From Nitrosomonadaceae bacterium (GTDB lineage: Bacteria > Pseudomonadota > Gammaproteobacteria > Burkholderiales > Nitrosomonadaceae), in contig PBKR01000034.1 of assembly GCA_002721545.1 (NCBI GenBank), positions 1-64,000 of the forward strand: a stretch of DNA of 64,000 nt, written 5' to 3'. A program made the position numbers and the translations under genes. The notes below the pieces were generated by a model, which ran no database searches, was not told the DNA's origin, and worked only from the letters and a program-made list of their open reading frames with translations. Shown here in pieces: positions 39,258-50,796 of the stretch. The first letter of the stretch is position 1. Every line of letters starts with the position of its first letter.

Positions 39258-40568
39258 TTGTACCATTTCTCAGGAAATTTAATAGTTGTTATGCTACTTA
39301 CTGCTGTAGCTGGGGGGCTATGGTTGATTTTAGATATTACTACTGCGCTATTATTCTATAGTGTGTCATTATTATTACTTGTGGCCTATCATTTGTATTA
39401 TTTAACTGTTTTAGATAAGTGGCTACAAATTCAGGACCCTATATCTACTGCTGTACCAGATGGCTCTGGTATATGGGGTGATGTATTTGCACGATTAGCT
39501 AGGCTTATACGGATTCAGAGTCAAAGTAATCAACAATTAAGCCAGGCATTTGAACGCCTCAGGCGAGCAACCTCAGCCATGCCTGAGGGTGTGATCATTC
39601 TAGATGAATCAGATCGTATTGAATGGTGTAATCCAGTTTCTGAGAAACATTTTGGTATAGATTTTAAAAGAGACGCCGATCAACAAATTACATTTCTAGT
39701 GCGGCAGCAACAATTTGCTGAGTATTTATTAACCCATAATTACAGTGAGCCTTTGGTAGTTAAACAGGCAAGGAATCAAGAATTAATTCTTTCTTTACAG
39801 CTAGTGCCGTATGGAGACAAGCAAAAATTACTGATAAGCCGAGATATTACAAGTCTTGAAAGAGTTGAGACAATGAGAAGAGATTTCGTTGCTAATGTTT
39901 CGCATGAATTACGTACACCCTTGACAGTAATTGGTGGTTTTTTTGAAACGGCAGCTGAAGAAAATTGGATATCATCGGAAATGGGTAAGCGAGCTCTTAT
40001 TCTCATGACTGATCAGACTAGTCGTATGCAACGCTTAGTAGAGGACTTACTAACACTTTCACGACTTGAGAATACACAAAATCAGGTACAAGATGAAAAT
40101 ATTAATATTAATGAAATATTGTATGAGTTATACAATGAGGCAGAATCTTTAAGTGCGGGGCGTCATCATATTAACCTTACTCTTAATACTGATGCAAAAT
40201 TACGAGGAAGTGCAGATGAATTAAGAAGTGCATTTAGTAACCTTGTTACTAATGCTATACGATATACTTCAGATGGAGGGAAGGTTGATTTGAGATGGAG
40301 CTATGAAAATGGGAAAAGTGTTTTTACTGTGCAGGATAGCGGTATTGGTATTGATAAAGAACATATTCCTCGTTTGGCTGAACGCTTCTACCGGATAGAT
40401 CTAAGCCGTTCACAAGAAACTGGTGGAACTGGTTTAGGACTTGCAATTGTTAAACATATATTGAGCCGTCATCAGGCACATTTAGAAATTGTTAGTGAAC
40501 CAGGGAAGGGAAGTTCTTTTAGTGTATGGTTTCCAGAAAATCGAACAGTAGTTGTAGAAAATGGGTAG
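39258..40568 (+). CDS. phoR: Phosphate regulon sensor histidine kinase PhoR
   Basis: Membrane kinase with two closely spaced hydrophobic segments (about 6-26 and 29-50) and almost no periplasmic loop, as in PhoR. A PAS domain lies at about 100-195 (MPEGVIILDESDRIEWCNP). The dimerisation domain carries H216 in FVANVSHELRTPL, followed by the ATPase N box (NLVTNAIRYT), G1 DSGIGID and G2 GGTGLGLAIVKHI. The start is TTG at 39258 with an AGGA site 10 bases upstream; no ATG fits before the first span. It pairs with phoB. Confidence 0.92.
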   Translation: MYHFSGNLIVVMLLTAVAGGLWLILDITTALLFYSVSLLLLVAYHLYYLTVLDKWLQIQDPISTAVPDGSGIWGDVFARLARLIRIQSQSNQQLSQAFERLRRATSAMPEGVIILDESDRIEWCNPVSEKHFGIDFKRDADQQITFLVRQQQFAEYLLTHNYSEPLVVKQARNQELILSLQLVPYGDKQKLLISRDITSLERVETMRRDFVANVSHELRTPLTVIGGFFETAAEENWISSEMGKRALILMTDQTSRMQRLVEDLLTLSRLENTQNQVQDENININEILYELYNEAESLSAGRHHINLTLNTDAKLRGSADELRSAFSNLVTNAIRYTSDGGKVDLRWSYENGKSVFTVQDSGIGIDKEHIPRLAERFYRIDLSRSQETGGTGLGLAIVKHILSRHQAHLEIVSEPGKGSSFSVWFPENRTVVVENG

Positions 40569-40601
40569 ATTTTATATGTCAGAAATATTTTTATTCTTTA
40601 A

Positions 40602-41492
40602 ATGTTCAAGAATCTAGAAAATTTTGTTGGTAATACTCCTTTGGTAAGATTAAATCGCTTGCCAGGTAAGACTAGTAATATTCTTCTTGCTAAGTTAGAA
40701 GGGAATAATCCTGCAGGATCTGTAAAAGATCGCCCAGCCTTATCTATGGTCTTAAATGCACAGAAACGTGGGAAAATTAAGCCAGGTGACACTTTGATAG
40801 AAGCTACTAGCGGAAATACTGGTATAGCTTTATCGATGGTTGCTGCAATGCTTGGTTATCGAATGATCTTAGTAATGCCAGAGCACCTAAGTGTAGAAAG
40901 ACGTCAGTCTATGAGCGCATATGGCGCAGAGATTGTATTGAATTCAAAAGAGGGTGGGATGGAGGAAGCAAGGGACATAGCAGAACGTATGAGTAAAGAG
41001 GGGCGTGGATTTATTCTGAATCAATTTTCTAATTTTGATAATCCATTAGCACATTACAAAAGTACGGCACCAGAAATTTGGAATGATACTAAAGGTAAAA
41101 TTACTCATTTTGTAAGCAGTATGGGGACTACAGGTACAATTATGGGCTGTTCTAGATACCTGAAAGAAAAAAATTCATCAATCAATATTATTGGAGTACA
41201 GCCTAAAGAAGGGGCTCAGATCCCTGGGATCAGGAAATGGCCAGAGGCATATCTACCAAGAATTTATGATGTGGAACAAGTAGATAGAATCATGTTAGTT
41301 TCTCAGGAAGATGCAGAAGACTATACTAAGCGCTTAGCTAGAGAAGAAGGGATATTTGCAGGGATCTCATCGGGAGGAGCCTTATCTGCAGCCCTTCAGG
41401 TCTCTTCTAGTGTAGAAAACTCTGTAATTGTTTTTATCGTATGTGATCGTGGTGATAGGTATCTTTCAACTGATGTTTTCTTAAATAAATAA
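40602..41492 (+). CDS. cysM: Cysteine synthase B (O-acetylserine sulfhydrylase)
   Basis: PLP enzyme making cysteine from O-acetylserine (or phosphoserine) and sulfide or thiosulfate. The PLP lysine is K42 in NPAGSVKDRPAL. The substrate loop EATSGNTGIALSMV and the phosphate-binding loop SSMGTTGTIMG are present. The short length (296) and the GNTPLVRL start match CysM rather than CysK. It follows phoR by 33 bases and may be part of the same transcript, without an obvious functional link. Confidence 0.93.
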   Translation: MFKNLENFVGNTPLVRLNRLPGKTSNILLAKLEGNNPAGSVKDRPALSMVLNAQKRGKIKPGDTLIEATSGNTGIALSMVAAMLGYRMILVMPEHLSVERRQSMSAYGAEIVLNSKEGGMEEARDIAERMSKEGRGFILNQFSNFDNPLAHYKSTAPEIWNDTKGKITHFVSSMGTTGTIMGCSRYLKEKNSSINIIGVQPKEGAQIPGIRKWPEAYLPRIYDVEQVDRIMLVSQEDAEDYTKRLAREEGIFAGISSGGALSAALQVSSSVENSVIVFIVCDRGDRYLSTDVFLNK

Positions 41493-41540
41493 AAATAGTC
41501 ATAGATTGAAGTCAGAATAAATTTATTTATAGAGGTGTAT

Positions 41541-42329
41541 TTGAATCCAACTCTTGTTTTTGATATTGAAACAGTACCTGATATAGATGGGCTGAGAAAG
41601 GTTTATAGGCTTGGTTCTGAGCTTTCTTCTAGTGATATTGCTGAGATGGAATTTCAGTTTCGTCGGCAAGTGACTGGAAGTGATTTTTTGCAGTTTCATT
41701 TACAAAAAATTGTTGCTATTTCATGCGTACTGCGTGATAGAAATGATTTTTGTGTGTGGTCTCTAGGTAATAAGGAAGATTCTGAGGCAGATCTTATTAA
41801 GCGATTCTTTGAAGGTGTTGATAAATATACTCCTCAATTAGTATCTTGGAATGGGAATGGCTTTGATTTACCTGTATTGCATTATCGTAGCATGATTCAT
41901 GGTATTCGGGCGCATCGTTACTGGGAATCTGGTGAGAATGATCGCGATTTTAAATGGAATAATTATCTTAATCGCTATCATTCTCGGCACTTAGATTTAA
42001 TGGATTCTCTTTCTTTGCATCAGCCACGTGCTAATGTCGCATTAAATGATATGTCTCAATTGCTGGGATTTCCCGGAAAATTAGGAATAGATGGATCCAA
42101 AGTATGGGAAAAATATCAGGATGGGAGAATTATAGAAATACGGAATTATTGTGAAACTGACGTAGTAAATACTTATCTTATATTTTTGCGATTTCAGTCT
42201 ATACGGGGAATTTTAAATGATGAGCAGTATATTTATGAGAATAAATTAGTTCGTGCTACCTTGGGCAAATCAACTGAATTGCATTGGGAAAAATTTTTAG
42301 AACAATGGAGAGAGAAAGAAATGATTTAA
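41541..42329 (+). CDS. Predicted 3'-5' exonuclease, PolB-like
   Basis: Stand-alone proofreading-type exonuclease of the DnaQ/PolB superfamily. The Exo I motif is DIETVPD, with acidic residues D8 and E10 counted from the TTG start. Exo II lies in VSWNGNGFDLPVLHYR and Exo III in RNYCETDVVNTYLIFLRF. The start is uncertain: GTG at 41535 overlaps the AGAGG ribosome-binding site, whereas TTG at 41541 follows it by five bases and gives the family-like MNPTLVFDIET, so I used TTG (262 residues). It is probably cotranscribed with cysM. Confidence 0.85.
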   Translation: MNPTLVFDIETVPDIDGLRKVYRLGSELSSSDIAEMEFQFRRQVTGSDFLQFHLQKIVAISCVLRDRNDFCVWSLGNKEDSEADLIKRFFEGVDKYTPQLVSWNGNGFDLPVLHYRSMIHGIRAHRYWESGENDRDFKWNNYLNRYHSRHLDLMDSLSLHQPRANVALNDMSQLLGFPGKLGIDGSKVWEKYQDGRIIEIRNYCETDVVNTYLIFLRFQSIRGILNDEQYIYENKLVRATLGKSTELHWEKFLEQWREKEMI

Positions 42330-42343
42330 AATATATATTTTAT

Positions 42344-42390
42344 ATATTTGTCTGATCAGATTACGTTTGCAATTCTGATCAGACAAATAT
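42344..42390. terminator. Hairpin between convergent genes
   Basis: A 17-bp perfect stem, ATATTTGTCTGATCAGA against TCTGATCAGACAAATAT, with a 13-base loop, fills most of the 71-base gap between the exonuclease and the Bax-inhibitor gene. T- and A-rich flanks on both sides suggest a bidirectional terminator. Each arm also contains the self-complementary TCTGATCAGA. Confidence 0.75.
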
Positions 42391-42400
42391 GTCTTAATTT

Positions 42401-43096
42401 TTAGTCTCTTTGCCCTGCAAATGCCATTAATAAATGTAGTAAATGTACAAAAAGATTAAAAACATTCAGGTACATACCTAGAGCCGCCATTACATAGTTT
42501 CTTTCACCACCATTTACAATTCTACTTACGTCATAAAGAATAAAACCAGAAAATAATAATACTGCAATTGCTGATATACCCAGTGAAGCTGCTGGTATTC
42601 CAAGAAATATATTTGCAACCATTGCGATTATCAATAAGATCATTCCTGCAAATAGAAAGTTTCCCATAAATCCAAAGTCTTTTCGCGTTACTGTTGCATA
42701 TCCTGCCAAGGAAAACAGTATAGTGGCAGTGCCTCCTGCAGCAAGACCTATTAATTGCGGACCATTACTGAATTGTAAAGCAGTGTTCAGTAGTGGGCCA
42801 AGGAACCATCCTAGGCAGAAAGTGAACCCAAAAAGTAAAATAATTCCCCATATGCTATTTCGGGTAGCTTTTATTGCAAATATGAATCCGAACATTACTG
42901 CTAGCATTACTACCATGCCCATAACTGGGGATTGAGCCATAAAAGATAAGTTTGTACTCATTCCAATCATCGCACCTATGATTGTTGGAATCATGGTTAA
43001 ACCTAGCATCCAGAAGGTATTACGAAGCACTTTATTGCGGACAATTGCAAGTTTTACTGATTGAGTTTGGTTTGGGTATTGTAGTTCGGGCTGCAT
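42401..43096 (-). CDS. yccA: Bax inhibitor-1/YccA family membrane protein
   Basis: A 231-residue polytopic protein with about seven hydrophobic segments. The family features are the N-terminal VLRNTFWMLGLTM entry, LFSGFILYDVSRIVNGG near span 6, and the C-terminal YLNVFNLFVHLLHLL re-entrant region with a conserved aspartate (YDVSR). In E. coli YccA modulates FtsH proteolysis, and other members are pH-gated Ca2+ leak channels; the role here is inferred. It has a good GGAG ribosome-binding site. Confidence 0.9.
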   Translation of the reverse strand: MQPELQYPNQTQSVKLAIVRNKVLRNTFWMLGLTMIPTIIGAMIGMSTNLSFMAQSPVMGMVVMLAVMFGFIFAIKATRNSIWGIILLFGFTFCLGWFLGPLLNTALQFSNGPQLIGLAAGGTATILFSLAGYATVTRKDFGFMGNFLFAGMILLIIAMVANIFLGIPAASLGISAIAVLLFSGFILYDVSRIVNGGERNYVMAALGMYLNVFNLFVHLLHLLMAFAGQRD

Positions 43097-43406
43097 ATAT
43101 TCTCCTTGGTTTTCAAATTACACTAAGCTTCTAATATATAAGACTACTCATATTCTTGAAAAGTTGCAATATTTTGTAAAAATTGTGAATATTTATAGAG
43201 GAAATAATTTCTTCACTATAATGAAATATTGGGACAGTTTGGACTTTTATCAATAGATATTAGGCTAGCAAGCCTTATTCAGATTATATTATATTGCATA
43301 ATCAATAATATATCTTACTTGTTTCAGTAAAAATTATTTATTTCAATTCTGGAAATTTATATAATATAACTTTAAATTATTTGTAGTTTTAATATGAGGA
43401 AATAGT
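43097..43406. other. 310-base divergent intergenic region
   Basis: It separates yccA (minus) from the nitroreductase (plus), so it should hold both promoters. It is very A+T-rich, with a TATAAT at about 43216-43221 lacking a convincing -35 and a small AGGCT-AGCA-AGCCT inverted repeat near 43262-43275. A GAGGA ribosome-binding site precedes the nitroreductase ATG. I see no gene or RNA in it. Confidence 0.45.
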
Positions 43407-44009
43407 ATGGATGTTTCAGTTGCAATTAATTCACGGCGCGCTATTAAATCTTTTGATCCTAATCATCGTATGAATAAGGCAGAGATAGAGCAGCTGATGA
43501 CACTCTCTTTACTTGCACCGACTTCTTTTAATATTCAAAATTGGCGCTTTGTATTAGTACAGGATCCTGAGCTTAGATGTCAGATACGGGCGGTATCTTG
43601 GGATCAGCCGCAGGTTACAGATTCCTCATTGCTAGTTATTTTAACTGCAGATCTGCAGTCTTGGAGCAAGAAACCTATACGTTATTGGGAGGGAGCCCCG
43701 CAATCAGTTCAGGAGTTTATTCTTCCCGCAATTGAGAAATATTATAGTGGCAATGCACAAGTACAACGGGATGAAGGTATGCGGTCATGCGGTATTGCAG
43801 CAATGGCTTTAATGTTAGCAGCAGAGGAAATGGGATATGCTTCATGTCCAATGGTTGGTTTTGATTTTGAAAGAGTAGGTAAGATTATTAATCTTCCAAC
43901 AGATCATGTTATAACAATGTTTGTAGCTATTGGGAAAAGTACTAAAGGTGCGTGGGCTAGAAGTGGGAAATTAACCATGGATGAAGCCGTTATTATTGAT
44001 CGGTTCTAA
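43407..44009 (+). CDS. Nitroreductase family protein
   Basis: A 200-residue FMN- and NAD(P)H-dependent oxidoreductase of the NfnB-like group. The start VAINSRRAIKSFDPNHRM is the FMN-phosphate arginine motif, followed by LLAPTSFNIQNWRFVLVQD, and the later GIAAMALMLAAEEMGYASCPMVGFD is typical. The natural substrate cannot be deduced; such enzymes reduce quinones, flavins or nitro compounds. It stands alone, convergent with the Sel1 lipoprotein gene across 65 bases. Confidence 0.88.
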   Translation: MDVSVAINSRRAIKSFDPNHRMNKAEIEQLMTLSLLAPTSFNIQNWRFVLVQDPELRCQIRAVSWDQPQVTDSSLLVILTADLQSWSKKPIRYWEGAPQSVQEFILPAIEKYYSGNAQVQRDEGMRSCGIAAMALMLAAEEMGYASCPMVGFDFERVGKIINLPTDHVITMFVAIGKSTKGAWARSGKLTMDEAVIIDRF

Positions 44010-44074
44010 TACAAAATAGATTATTAAGAAAAATACAATTTTATTTATACCTTTCTCAGTTATACAATATACAG

Positions 44075-44743
44075 CTAATCTAATGTTTCTAGATTAGCTT
44101 GTGCATCAGAATTTCCTTGTGCAGCAGATTTTGTATACCATTCTTTAGCTTTAACATCATTCTTTTCTATGCCTTCTCCCAACTGGTACATTGCGCCAAG
44201 GTTATTTTGTGCGTCAGCATTTCCTTTTAGAGCCGCTTTTTGAAAAAATTCGACTGCTTTAGTAGAATCTTGAGTTAAGCCACCTTGCCCTGTTGCATAC
44301 ATTAGGCCTAGATTAAATTCTGCATCAGCATTGCCCTGAAGAGCCGCTCTATGAAACCAAGCAGCGGCTTTAGCAGCATCAGTACTTAATATTTTCCCAG
44401 ATTCATCTTTAGATATAGCTTGTCCTGTAAAATACATTACACCTAAAGTGGTTTGTGCTTTTGCATCTCCGTTCTCAGCATCTTCTTTCAGCTTCAGAAA
44501 TTTTTCTTCTAAATCTTGATTGTCTGGAGAACCACTTGGTAATATTTCTGATTCAAGCTTAGATTGCTCTTCTGGAGACAGCCCATTTGTTAATGATGAT
44601 GGTAATTGCCCTTCTAGCGTTATTTCGCTACCTATGGGTACTGCCCCTTGTATCTGATTTTTATCTTCTTCGTTTTCATTACTACAACTAGCAATAGCTA
44701 ATAACAAAATAGTAGTTAATGAAAGCATAAAAATATGCATCAA
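44075..44743 (-). CDS. Sel1-repeat lipoprotein
   Basis: A 222-residue predicted lipoprotein: hydrophobic leader then lipobox AIASC with C20. A low-complexity acidic linker (about 21-95) is followed by three Sel1-like TPR units, each with a LGxMY and an A-x-x-(W/F)-(Y/F/H)-x-(K/R) segment. The first carries an extra insertion of about six residues (DESGKILSTD). The repeats suggest a protein-binding scaffold in the periplasm or at the outer membrane. No specific function is recognised. It lies 150 bases after glnA on the same strand. Confidence 0.85.
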   Translation of the reverse strand: MMHIFMLSLTTILLLAIASCSNENEEDKNQIQGAVPIGSEITLEGQLPSSLTNGLSPEEQSKLESEILPSGSPDNQDLEEKFLKLKEDAENGDAKAQTTLGVMYFTGQAISKDESGKILSTDAAKAAAWFHRAALQGNADAEFNLGLMYATGQGGLTQDSTKAVEFFQKAALKGNADAQNNLGAMYQLGEGIEKNDVKAKEWYTKSAAQGNSDAQANLETLD

Positions 44744-44893
44744 TTATTTTCCTTTATTGAATTATTAAATATTGGGATTAATGATTTTTTGTATGCATGA
44801 GTTTGGTATATTAGTGCTAACTCAGCGCTCAGATTATGAGCGTGCTTCATTTTCTATGATTTTATATTTACATCAGCGCCATTATCGACAAAA

Positions 44894-46303
44894 TTATAAA
44901 CTATAGTACATATCAAATTCTATCGGGTGAGTTGCCATACGAGAACGAACAATTTCTTCCATTTTTAATTCAATATAAGCATCTAGAATGTCATTAGAGA
45001 ATACATCTCCTCGTATAAGAAAATCACGATCACAGTCTAGGTGATTAAGAGCTTCTTCCAGAGAGATACAAGAGTTAGGAACTTTTGCTGCTTCTTCAGG
45101 TGGTAAGTCATATAGATTTTTGTCCATAGGATCACCTGGATGAATTTTATTCTGTATACCATCTAATCCGGCCATCATTAAGGCAGTAAAGGCAAGATAA
45201 GGATTGGCAGTAGGATCCGGAAAGCGTGCCTCAATTCGGCGGGAATTTAAATCGTTTGTATGAGGTATACGCACTGCAGCAGAGCGATTACTTACTGAAT
45301 AGGCAAGGTTGCTTGGAGCCTCAAAACCAGGGACTAAGCGCCGATATGAGTTTATGCTTGGATTAGTAATTGCGTTTAGAGCTTTTGCATGTTTTATTAT
45401 TCCACCAATATAAAATAATGCTATCTCAGATAAGCCAGCATATCCATTCCCAGAGAATAAATTTGTATTATCTTTCCAAAGGGATTGATGTACATGCATT
45501 CCGGATCCATTATCGCCGACGATGGGCTTTGGCATGAAAGTTGCTGTTTTGCCATAGGAATGAGCAACGTTATGTACAACATATTTTAGTATCTGAGTCC
45601 AATCAGCACGCTGTACAAGGCTGCTAAACTTAGTTCCTATCTCACATTGGCCTGCAGTGGCGACTTCATGGTGGTGTACTTCTACTTCAACGCCCATTTC
45701 TTCAAGTATAAGGCACATTGCTGAACGGACATCCTGTAAAGAGTCAACCGGAGGTACTGGAAAATATCCATTTTTAACCATAGGGCGGTGGCCAATATTA
45801 CCGTTTTCATATTTTCTCTTAGAGCTCCAGGCGGCTTCACTAGATTCAATTTTTACTGAGCAACCAGTTAAATCGGTATGCCAAGTTACAGAGTCAAATA
45901 CAAAGAATTCGGGCTCAGGGCCAAAATAAGCAACGTCACCTATACCAGTTGACTTGAGGTAGGCTTCACCTCTTTGTGCTAGTGATCGTGGATCACGGCT
46001 ATAGCCCTGACCATCTGTAGGCTCAACTACATCGCAGGTAAGTAGTAGAGTTGGTTCATCCATAAATGGATCAAGGTTGGCTGTTTTATGGTCAGGCATT
46101 AATAGCATATCTGAAGCTTGGATGCCCTTCCAGCCAGCAATTGATGAGCCATCAAATGAGTGGCCATCCTCAAATTTATCAATACCGAAAGCATGTGCCG
46201 GAATAGTTACATGATGTTCCTTACCTCGAGTATCAGTAAATCGTAAATCAACGAATTTTACTTCGTTGTCTTTTATCATTTTTAGAACGTCAGCTGCTGC
46301 CAT
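44894..46303 (-). CDS. glnA: Glutamine synthetase, type I
   Basis: Dodecameric enzyme condensing ammonia and glutamate. Recognisable regions are [11 protein letters not shown] (51-61), GPEPEFF (128-134), the ATP-binding [16 protein letters not shown] (259-274), RIPHTND and [13 protein letters not shown]. The adenylylation tyrosine is Y398 in [10 protein letters not shown], so GlnE control is expected. The length of 469 residues is standard. A good GGAGAG ribosome-binding site precedes the ATG. I could not find a TGGCAC-N5-TTGC sigma-54 promoter in the 273-base upstream region, so nitrogen-regulated transcription is not shown. Confidence 0.97.
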   Translation of the reverse strand: MAAADVLKMIKDNEVKFVDLRFTDTRGKEHHVTIPAHAFGIDKFEDGHSFDGSSIAGWKGIQASDMLLMPDHKTANLDPFMDEPTLLLTCDVVEPTDGQGYSRDPRSLAQRGEAYLKSTGIGDVAYFGPEPEFFVFDSVTWHTDLTGCSVKIESSEAAWSSKRKYENGNIGHRPMVKNGYFPVPPVDSLQDVRSAMCLILEEMGVEVEVHHHEVATAGQCEIGTKFSSLVQRADWTQILKYVVHNVAHSYGKTATFMPKPIVGDNGSGMHVHQSLWKDNTNLFSGNGYAGLSEIALFYIGGIIKHAKALNAITNPSINSYRRLVPGFEAPSNLAYSVSNRSAAVRIPHTNDLNSRRIEARFPDPTANPYLAFTALMMAGLDGIQNKIHPGDPMDKNLYDLPPEEAAKVPNSCISLEEALNHLDCDRDFLIRGDVFSNDILDAYIELKMEEIVRSRMATHPIEFDMYYSL

Positions 46304-46576
46304 TTTTTCTCTCCAAACTAGTTTCAGAGCTTAACATAGCATAAGAATTGAGGAAAATACCAAATATTGATTATATCAGGAAGAGCAAAAAAAACGTTTG
46401 TAGTAAATTAAGTAGTATGTTGTAAGATAATATTTTCATGAAATTGAAATATTATAACTAAATAATATATTTGGTATTTACAACTCTTGCAGAATACTAT
46501 TTCTATTAGTATTCTTAGCTATGGGTTATAAATCTGAGATAGTGCAATATTTTTAAACTTAAATTCTTGGAATGAT

Positions 46577-47029
46577 ATGGGACCAATTATAGAAATTCTA
46601 AATAAAGCTAAATTACGGGCCAAAGATGAGGGCTTACCGTATGAAGGGGCATTTCTCCCTAAAGAAGCACTTTTATTTTTGCAAGAAGACTCTAGTGCTA
46701 GATTAGTTGACGTGCGTACTCAAGCAGAGTGGTCTTGGGTCGGGAGAATCCCAGGTGCTGTTGAGATTGAGTGGCAAGTTTTTCCAAGTATGCAAGCCAA
46801 TCCTAATTTCCTTGAACATCTTTCGCTGAAGGTGCCAAAAGAATCAGCAGTACTATTTATATGCAGAAGTGGTGTTCGTTCGAATAAGGCCGCTATAGCT
46901 GCTTTTGAATCAGGCTATTTAAATTGTTTTAATGTTTTGGAGGGTTTCGAGGGAGATAAAGACTCAGATGGGCATCGTGGCTTAAAAGGGGGATGGAAGG
47001 CAGCGGGATTACCATGGATACAAAGCTAA
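46577..47029 (+). CDS. Rhodanese-like sulfurtransferase
   Basis: A single rhodanese domain of 150 residues. The active-site loop is CRSGVRS with catalytic C96, preceded by the family strand LVDVRTQAEWSWVGRIPGA. The tail GFEGDKDSDGHRGLKGGWKAAGLPW resembles rhodaneses found near tolC and pcm genes in betaproteobacteria, although here it sits about 3.5 kb away, beyond uppP and thiC. It probably handles persulfide sulfur; acceptor unknown. It diverges from glnA. Confidence 0.88.
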   Translation: MGPIIEILNKAKLRAKDEGLPYEGAFLPKEALLFLQEDSSARLVDVRTQAEWSWVGRIPGAVEIEWQVFPSMQANPNFLEHLSLKVPKESAVLFICRSGVRSNKAAIAAFESGYLNCFNVLEGFEGDKDSDGHRGLKGGWKAAGLPWIQS

Positions 47030-47059
47030 ATTTTATATTTTAAGATGAAAGAAATCTAT

Positions 47060-47881
47060 CTAGCTTGTGGACCATATCATTATTCCAGAGTAGGTTGAGA
47101 ATAGGATAATTAAGCCAAAAATAATACGATACCAAGCAAAAACTGTGAAATTATGATTACTAATAAAGCGTAACAATCCACGAACTGCTAGAAGTGCACT
47201 AGCAAATGAAGCAATGAATCCAATACTAAATATACCTAGGTCATCAATATTTAGAAGTTCACGGTGCTTGATAACATCATAGAATGTAGCAGCAAACATG
47301 ATAGGGATTGCTAGGAAGAAAGAGAACTCTGTTGCTGCTTTTCGAGATAAGCCAAATAATAATCCTCCAATGATAGTGGCTCCTGAGCGAGAAGTTCCTG
47401 GTATTAATGCAAAACATTGGACTAAACCAATTTTTAAGGCGTGTTTCCAGTTTATATCTTCTATGCTTGCTACATCTACGATTTGTTTTCTTTGTTCAGC
47501 CCATAAAATTATGATACCACCAACAATTAAAGCAATTGCGACTGGTATTGGATGAAAAAGATATTGCTTGATAATATTGATGAACATCAAGCCTAAAATT
47601 GCAGCAGGTAAGAATGCAATAAATAGGTTTAATATAAACTGATTAGAATTTGTTTTAGAACCAATTCCAATTAATATATTATTAATTTTGGTGCGATATT
47701 CCCAGCAAATAGCTAATATAGCTCCTAGCTGTATTACTATTGTAAAAATCATTCCTTTTTCGTTATTAAAATCTAATAAATCACCTACTAGTATCAAGTG
47801 GCCAGTAGAGGAGATTGGCAAAAATTCAGTTAGGCCCTCAACAATACCAAGGATAAATGCCTTAATTAGCAATAATTCCAT
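47060..47881 (-). CDS. uppP: Undecaprenyl-diphosphatase (BacA/UppP)
   Basis: Recycles the lipid carrier undecaprenyl pyrophosphate for peptidoglycan and other wall polymers. The family motif [17 protein letters not shown] (15-31) and the second motif [10 protein letters not shown] (about 160-170) are intact. The 273 residues form about eight hydrophobic segments. It lies 84 bases downstream of thiC on the same strand. Its 3' end is convergent with the rhodanese gene. Confidence 0.95.
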   Translation of the reverse strand: MELLLIKAFILGIVEGLTEFLPISSTGHLILVGDLLDFNNEKGMIFTIVIQLGAILAICWEYRTKINNILIGIGSKTNSNQFILNLFIAFLPAAILGLMFINIIKQYLFHPIPVAIALIVGGIIILWAEQRKQIVDVASIEDINWKHALKIGLVQCFALIPGTSRSGATIIGGLLFGLSRKAATEFSFFLAIPIMFAATFYDVIKHRELLNIDDLGIFSIGFIASFASALLAVRGLLRFISNHNFTVFAWYRIIFGLIILFSTYSGIMIWSTS

Positions 47882-47965
47882 GTGATTATCTTAACAGTAA
47901 ACATACGAACACATATGGGTATAAGTCTAGGGTATAGAATCAAGTTTAGTTGTGCTTAAGAGGTA

Positions 47966-49896
<1,931 letters not shown>

Positions 49897-49909
49897 GGGC
49901 GGTGACACC

Positions 49910-49995
49910 AGCTTCCCTACGGCGGCATTACCCGTGTCAGGTATTAAGGGACTTTCTCACCGATCTTCCAAGTTTTTGGAAATGGACCCCTAGCT
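49910..49995 (-). promoter_or_regulatory. TPP riboswitch aptamer (THI element)
   Basis: On the minus strand P1 is formed by AGCT at both ends. P2 pairs AGGGG with TCCCTT. P3 is TTCCAA/TTGGAA. The conserved pyrimidine-sensing TGAGA follows P3. The other arm carries ACCTGA and GGGTAATGCCGCCGTAGGGA, close to the consensus for the pyrophosphate-binding half. Position 14 bases before the sequestering hairpin of thiC fits thiamine-pyrophosphate feedback repression. Confidence 0.92.
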
Positions 49996-50064
49996 TATGC
50001 TGCGAAATTAAAGGAAATATGAAATAATTGCAAGTATGAGGTAAGAATTTATTTAGGAATAAAT

Positions 50065-50718
50065 ATGAATTTAGAGCAAACGCGTTTTAATATGGTTGAG
50101 CAACAAATTCGTCCATGGGATGTATTGGACCCAGAAGTTATTAAATTACTTTTTGAGATGAGGCGAGAGGAGTTTGTTCCTACACCTTATCGTTCCTTAG
50201 CATTTGTAGATATGGAGATACCATTGGGCTATGGAGAAGTGATGCTTGCCCCTAAAATGGAGGCTCGTATTGTACAAGAATTACAAGTTAAAAAGACTGA
50301 CAAGATACTTGAAATTGGAAGTGGTAGTGGGTATCTGACTTCATTACTAGCTAAGAAGGGTGGATATGTATATAGTATTGAGGTCCAGTCAGAATTAAAA
50401 ATGATTGCAGAGAAAAATCTGCAAGCCCACAATATCACTAATGTAACTTTGGACGTAGGGGATGTTTTTCATGGTTGTCCTGAAAATGGGCCATATGATG
50501 TTATTGTGTTTACTGGATCGGTGCCAGTATTACCAGAAGAATTTCAAAAAAATCTTGTAGTTGGTGGCCGTTTATTTGCAGTAGAGGGAGAAGAACCGAT
50601 TATGCATGCTTCTCTTATAACATGTGTAAAGGAAGGCATTTATAGTAGAACAGGTCTTTTTGAGACATGTATTGCCAAATTAAGGAACGTTCAACAGAAG
50701 AATCAATTTATTTTTTGA
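50065..50718 (+). CDS. Protein-L-isoaspartate O-methyltransferase-like protein
   Basis: SAM-dependent methyltransferase of the PCMT family, 217 residues. Residues 1-40 (TRFNMVEQQIRPWDV, REEFVP) and the SAM motif ILEIGSGSGY (81-90) are typical, and EVMLAPKMEARIVQ is the pre-SAM active-site loop. Genes of this subtype sit next to tolC in betaproteobacteria and may differ in role from true Pcm, since the repair-specific C-terminal features are reduced; that point is inference. A good AGGAA ribosome-binding site precedes the ATG. tolC follows after 78 bases. Confidence 0.85.
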   Translation: MNLEQTRFNMVEQQIRPWDVLDPEVIKLLFEMRREEFVPTPYRSLAFVDMEIPLGYGEVMLAPKMEARIVQELQVKKTDKILEIGSGSGYLTSLLAKKGGYVYSIEVQSELKMIAEKNLQAHNITNVTLDVGDVFHGCPENGPYDVIVFTGSVPVLPEEFQKNLVVGGRLFAVEGEEPIMHASLITCVKEGIYSRTGLFETCIAKLRNVQQKNQFIF

Positions 50719-50796
50719 TTTCTAAATTCAATAAATTCTTCCCCTAATATTTTTATCTTCTAAATTCATTAGGTCCCAGAAAATTAATTCAGAATT

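Noticed and set aside
44074-44101. Inverted repeat AGCTAATCTA/TAGATTAGCT at the end of the Sel1 gene
   Set aside because: It lies over the last codons and stop (NLETLD), has no T-run on either side and is explained by coding content.
46304-46576. Sigma-54/NtrC promoter for glnA
   Set aside because: No TGGCAC-N5-TTGC pattern on the minus strand; only A+T-rich sequence with scattered GC or TGCA words.
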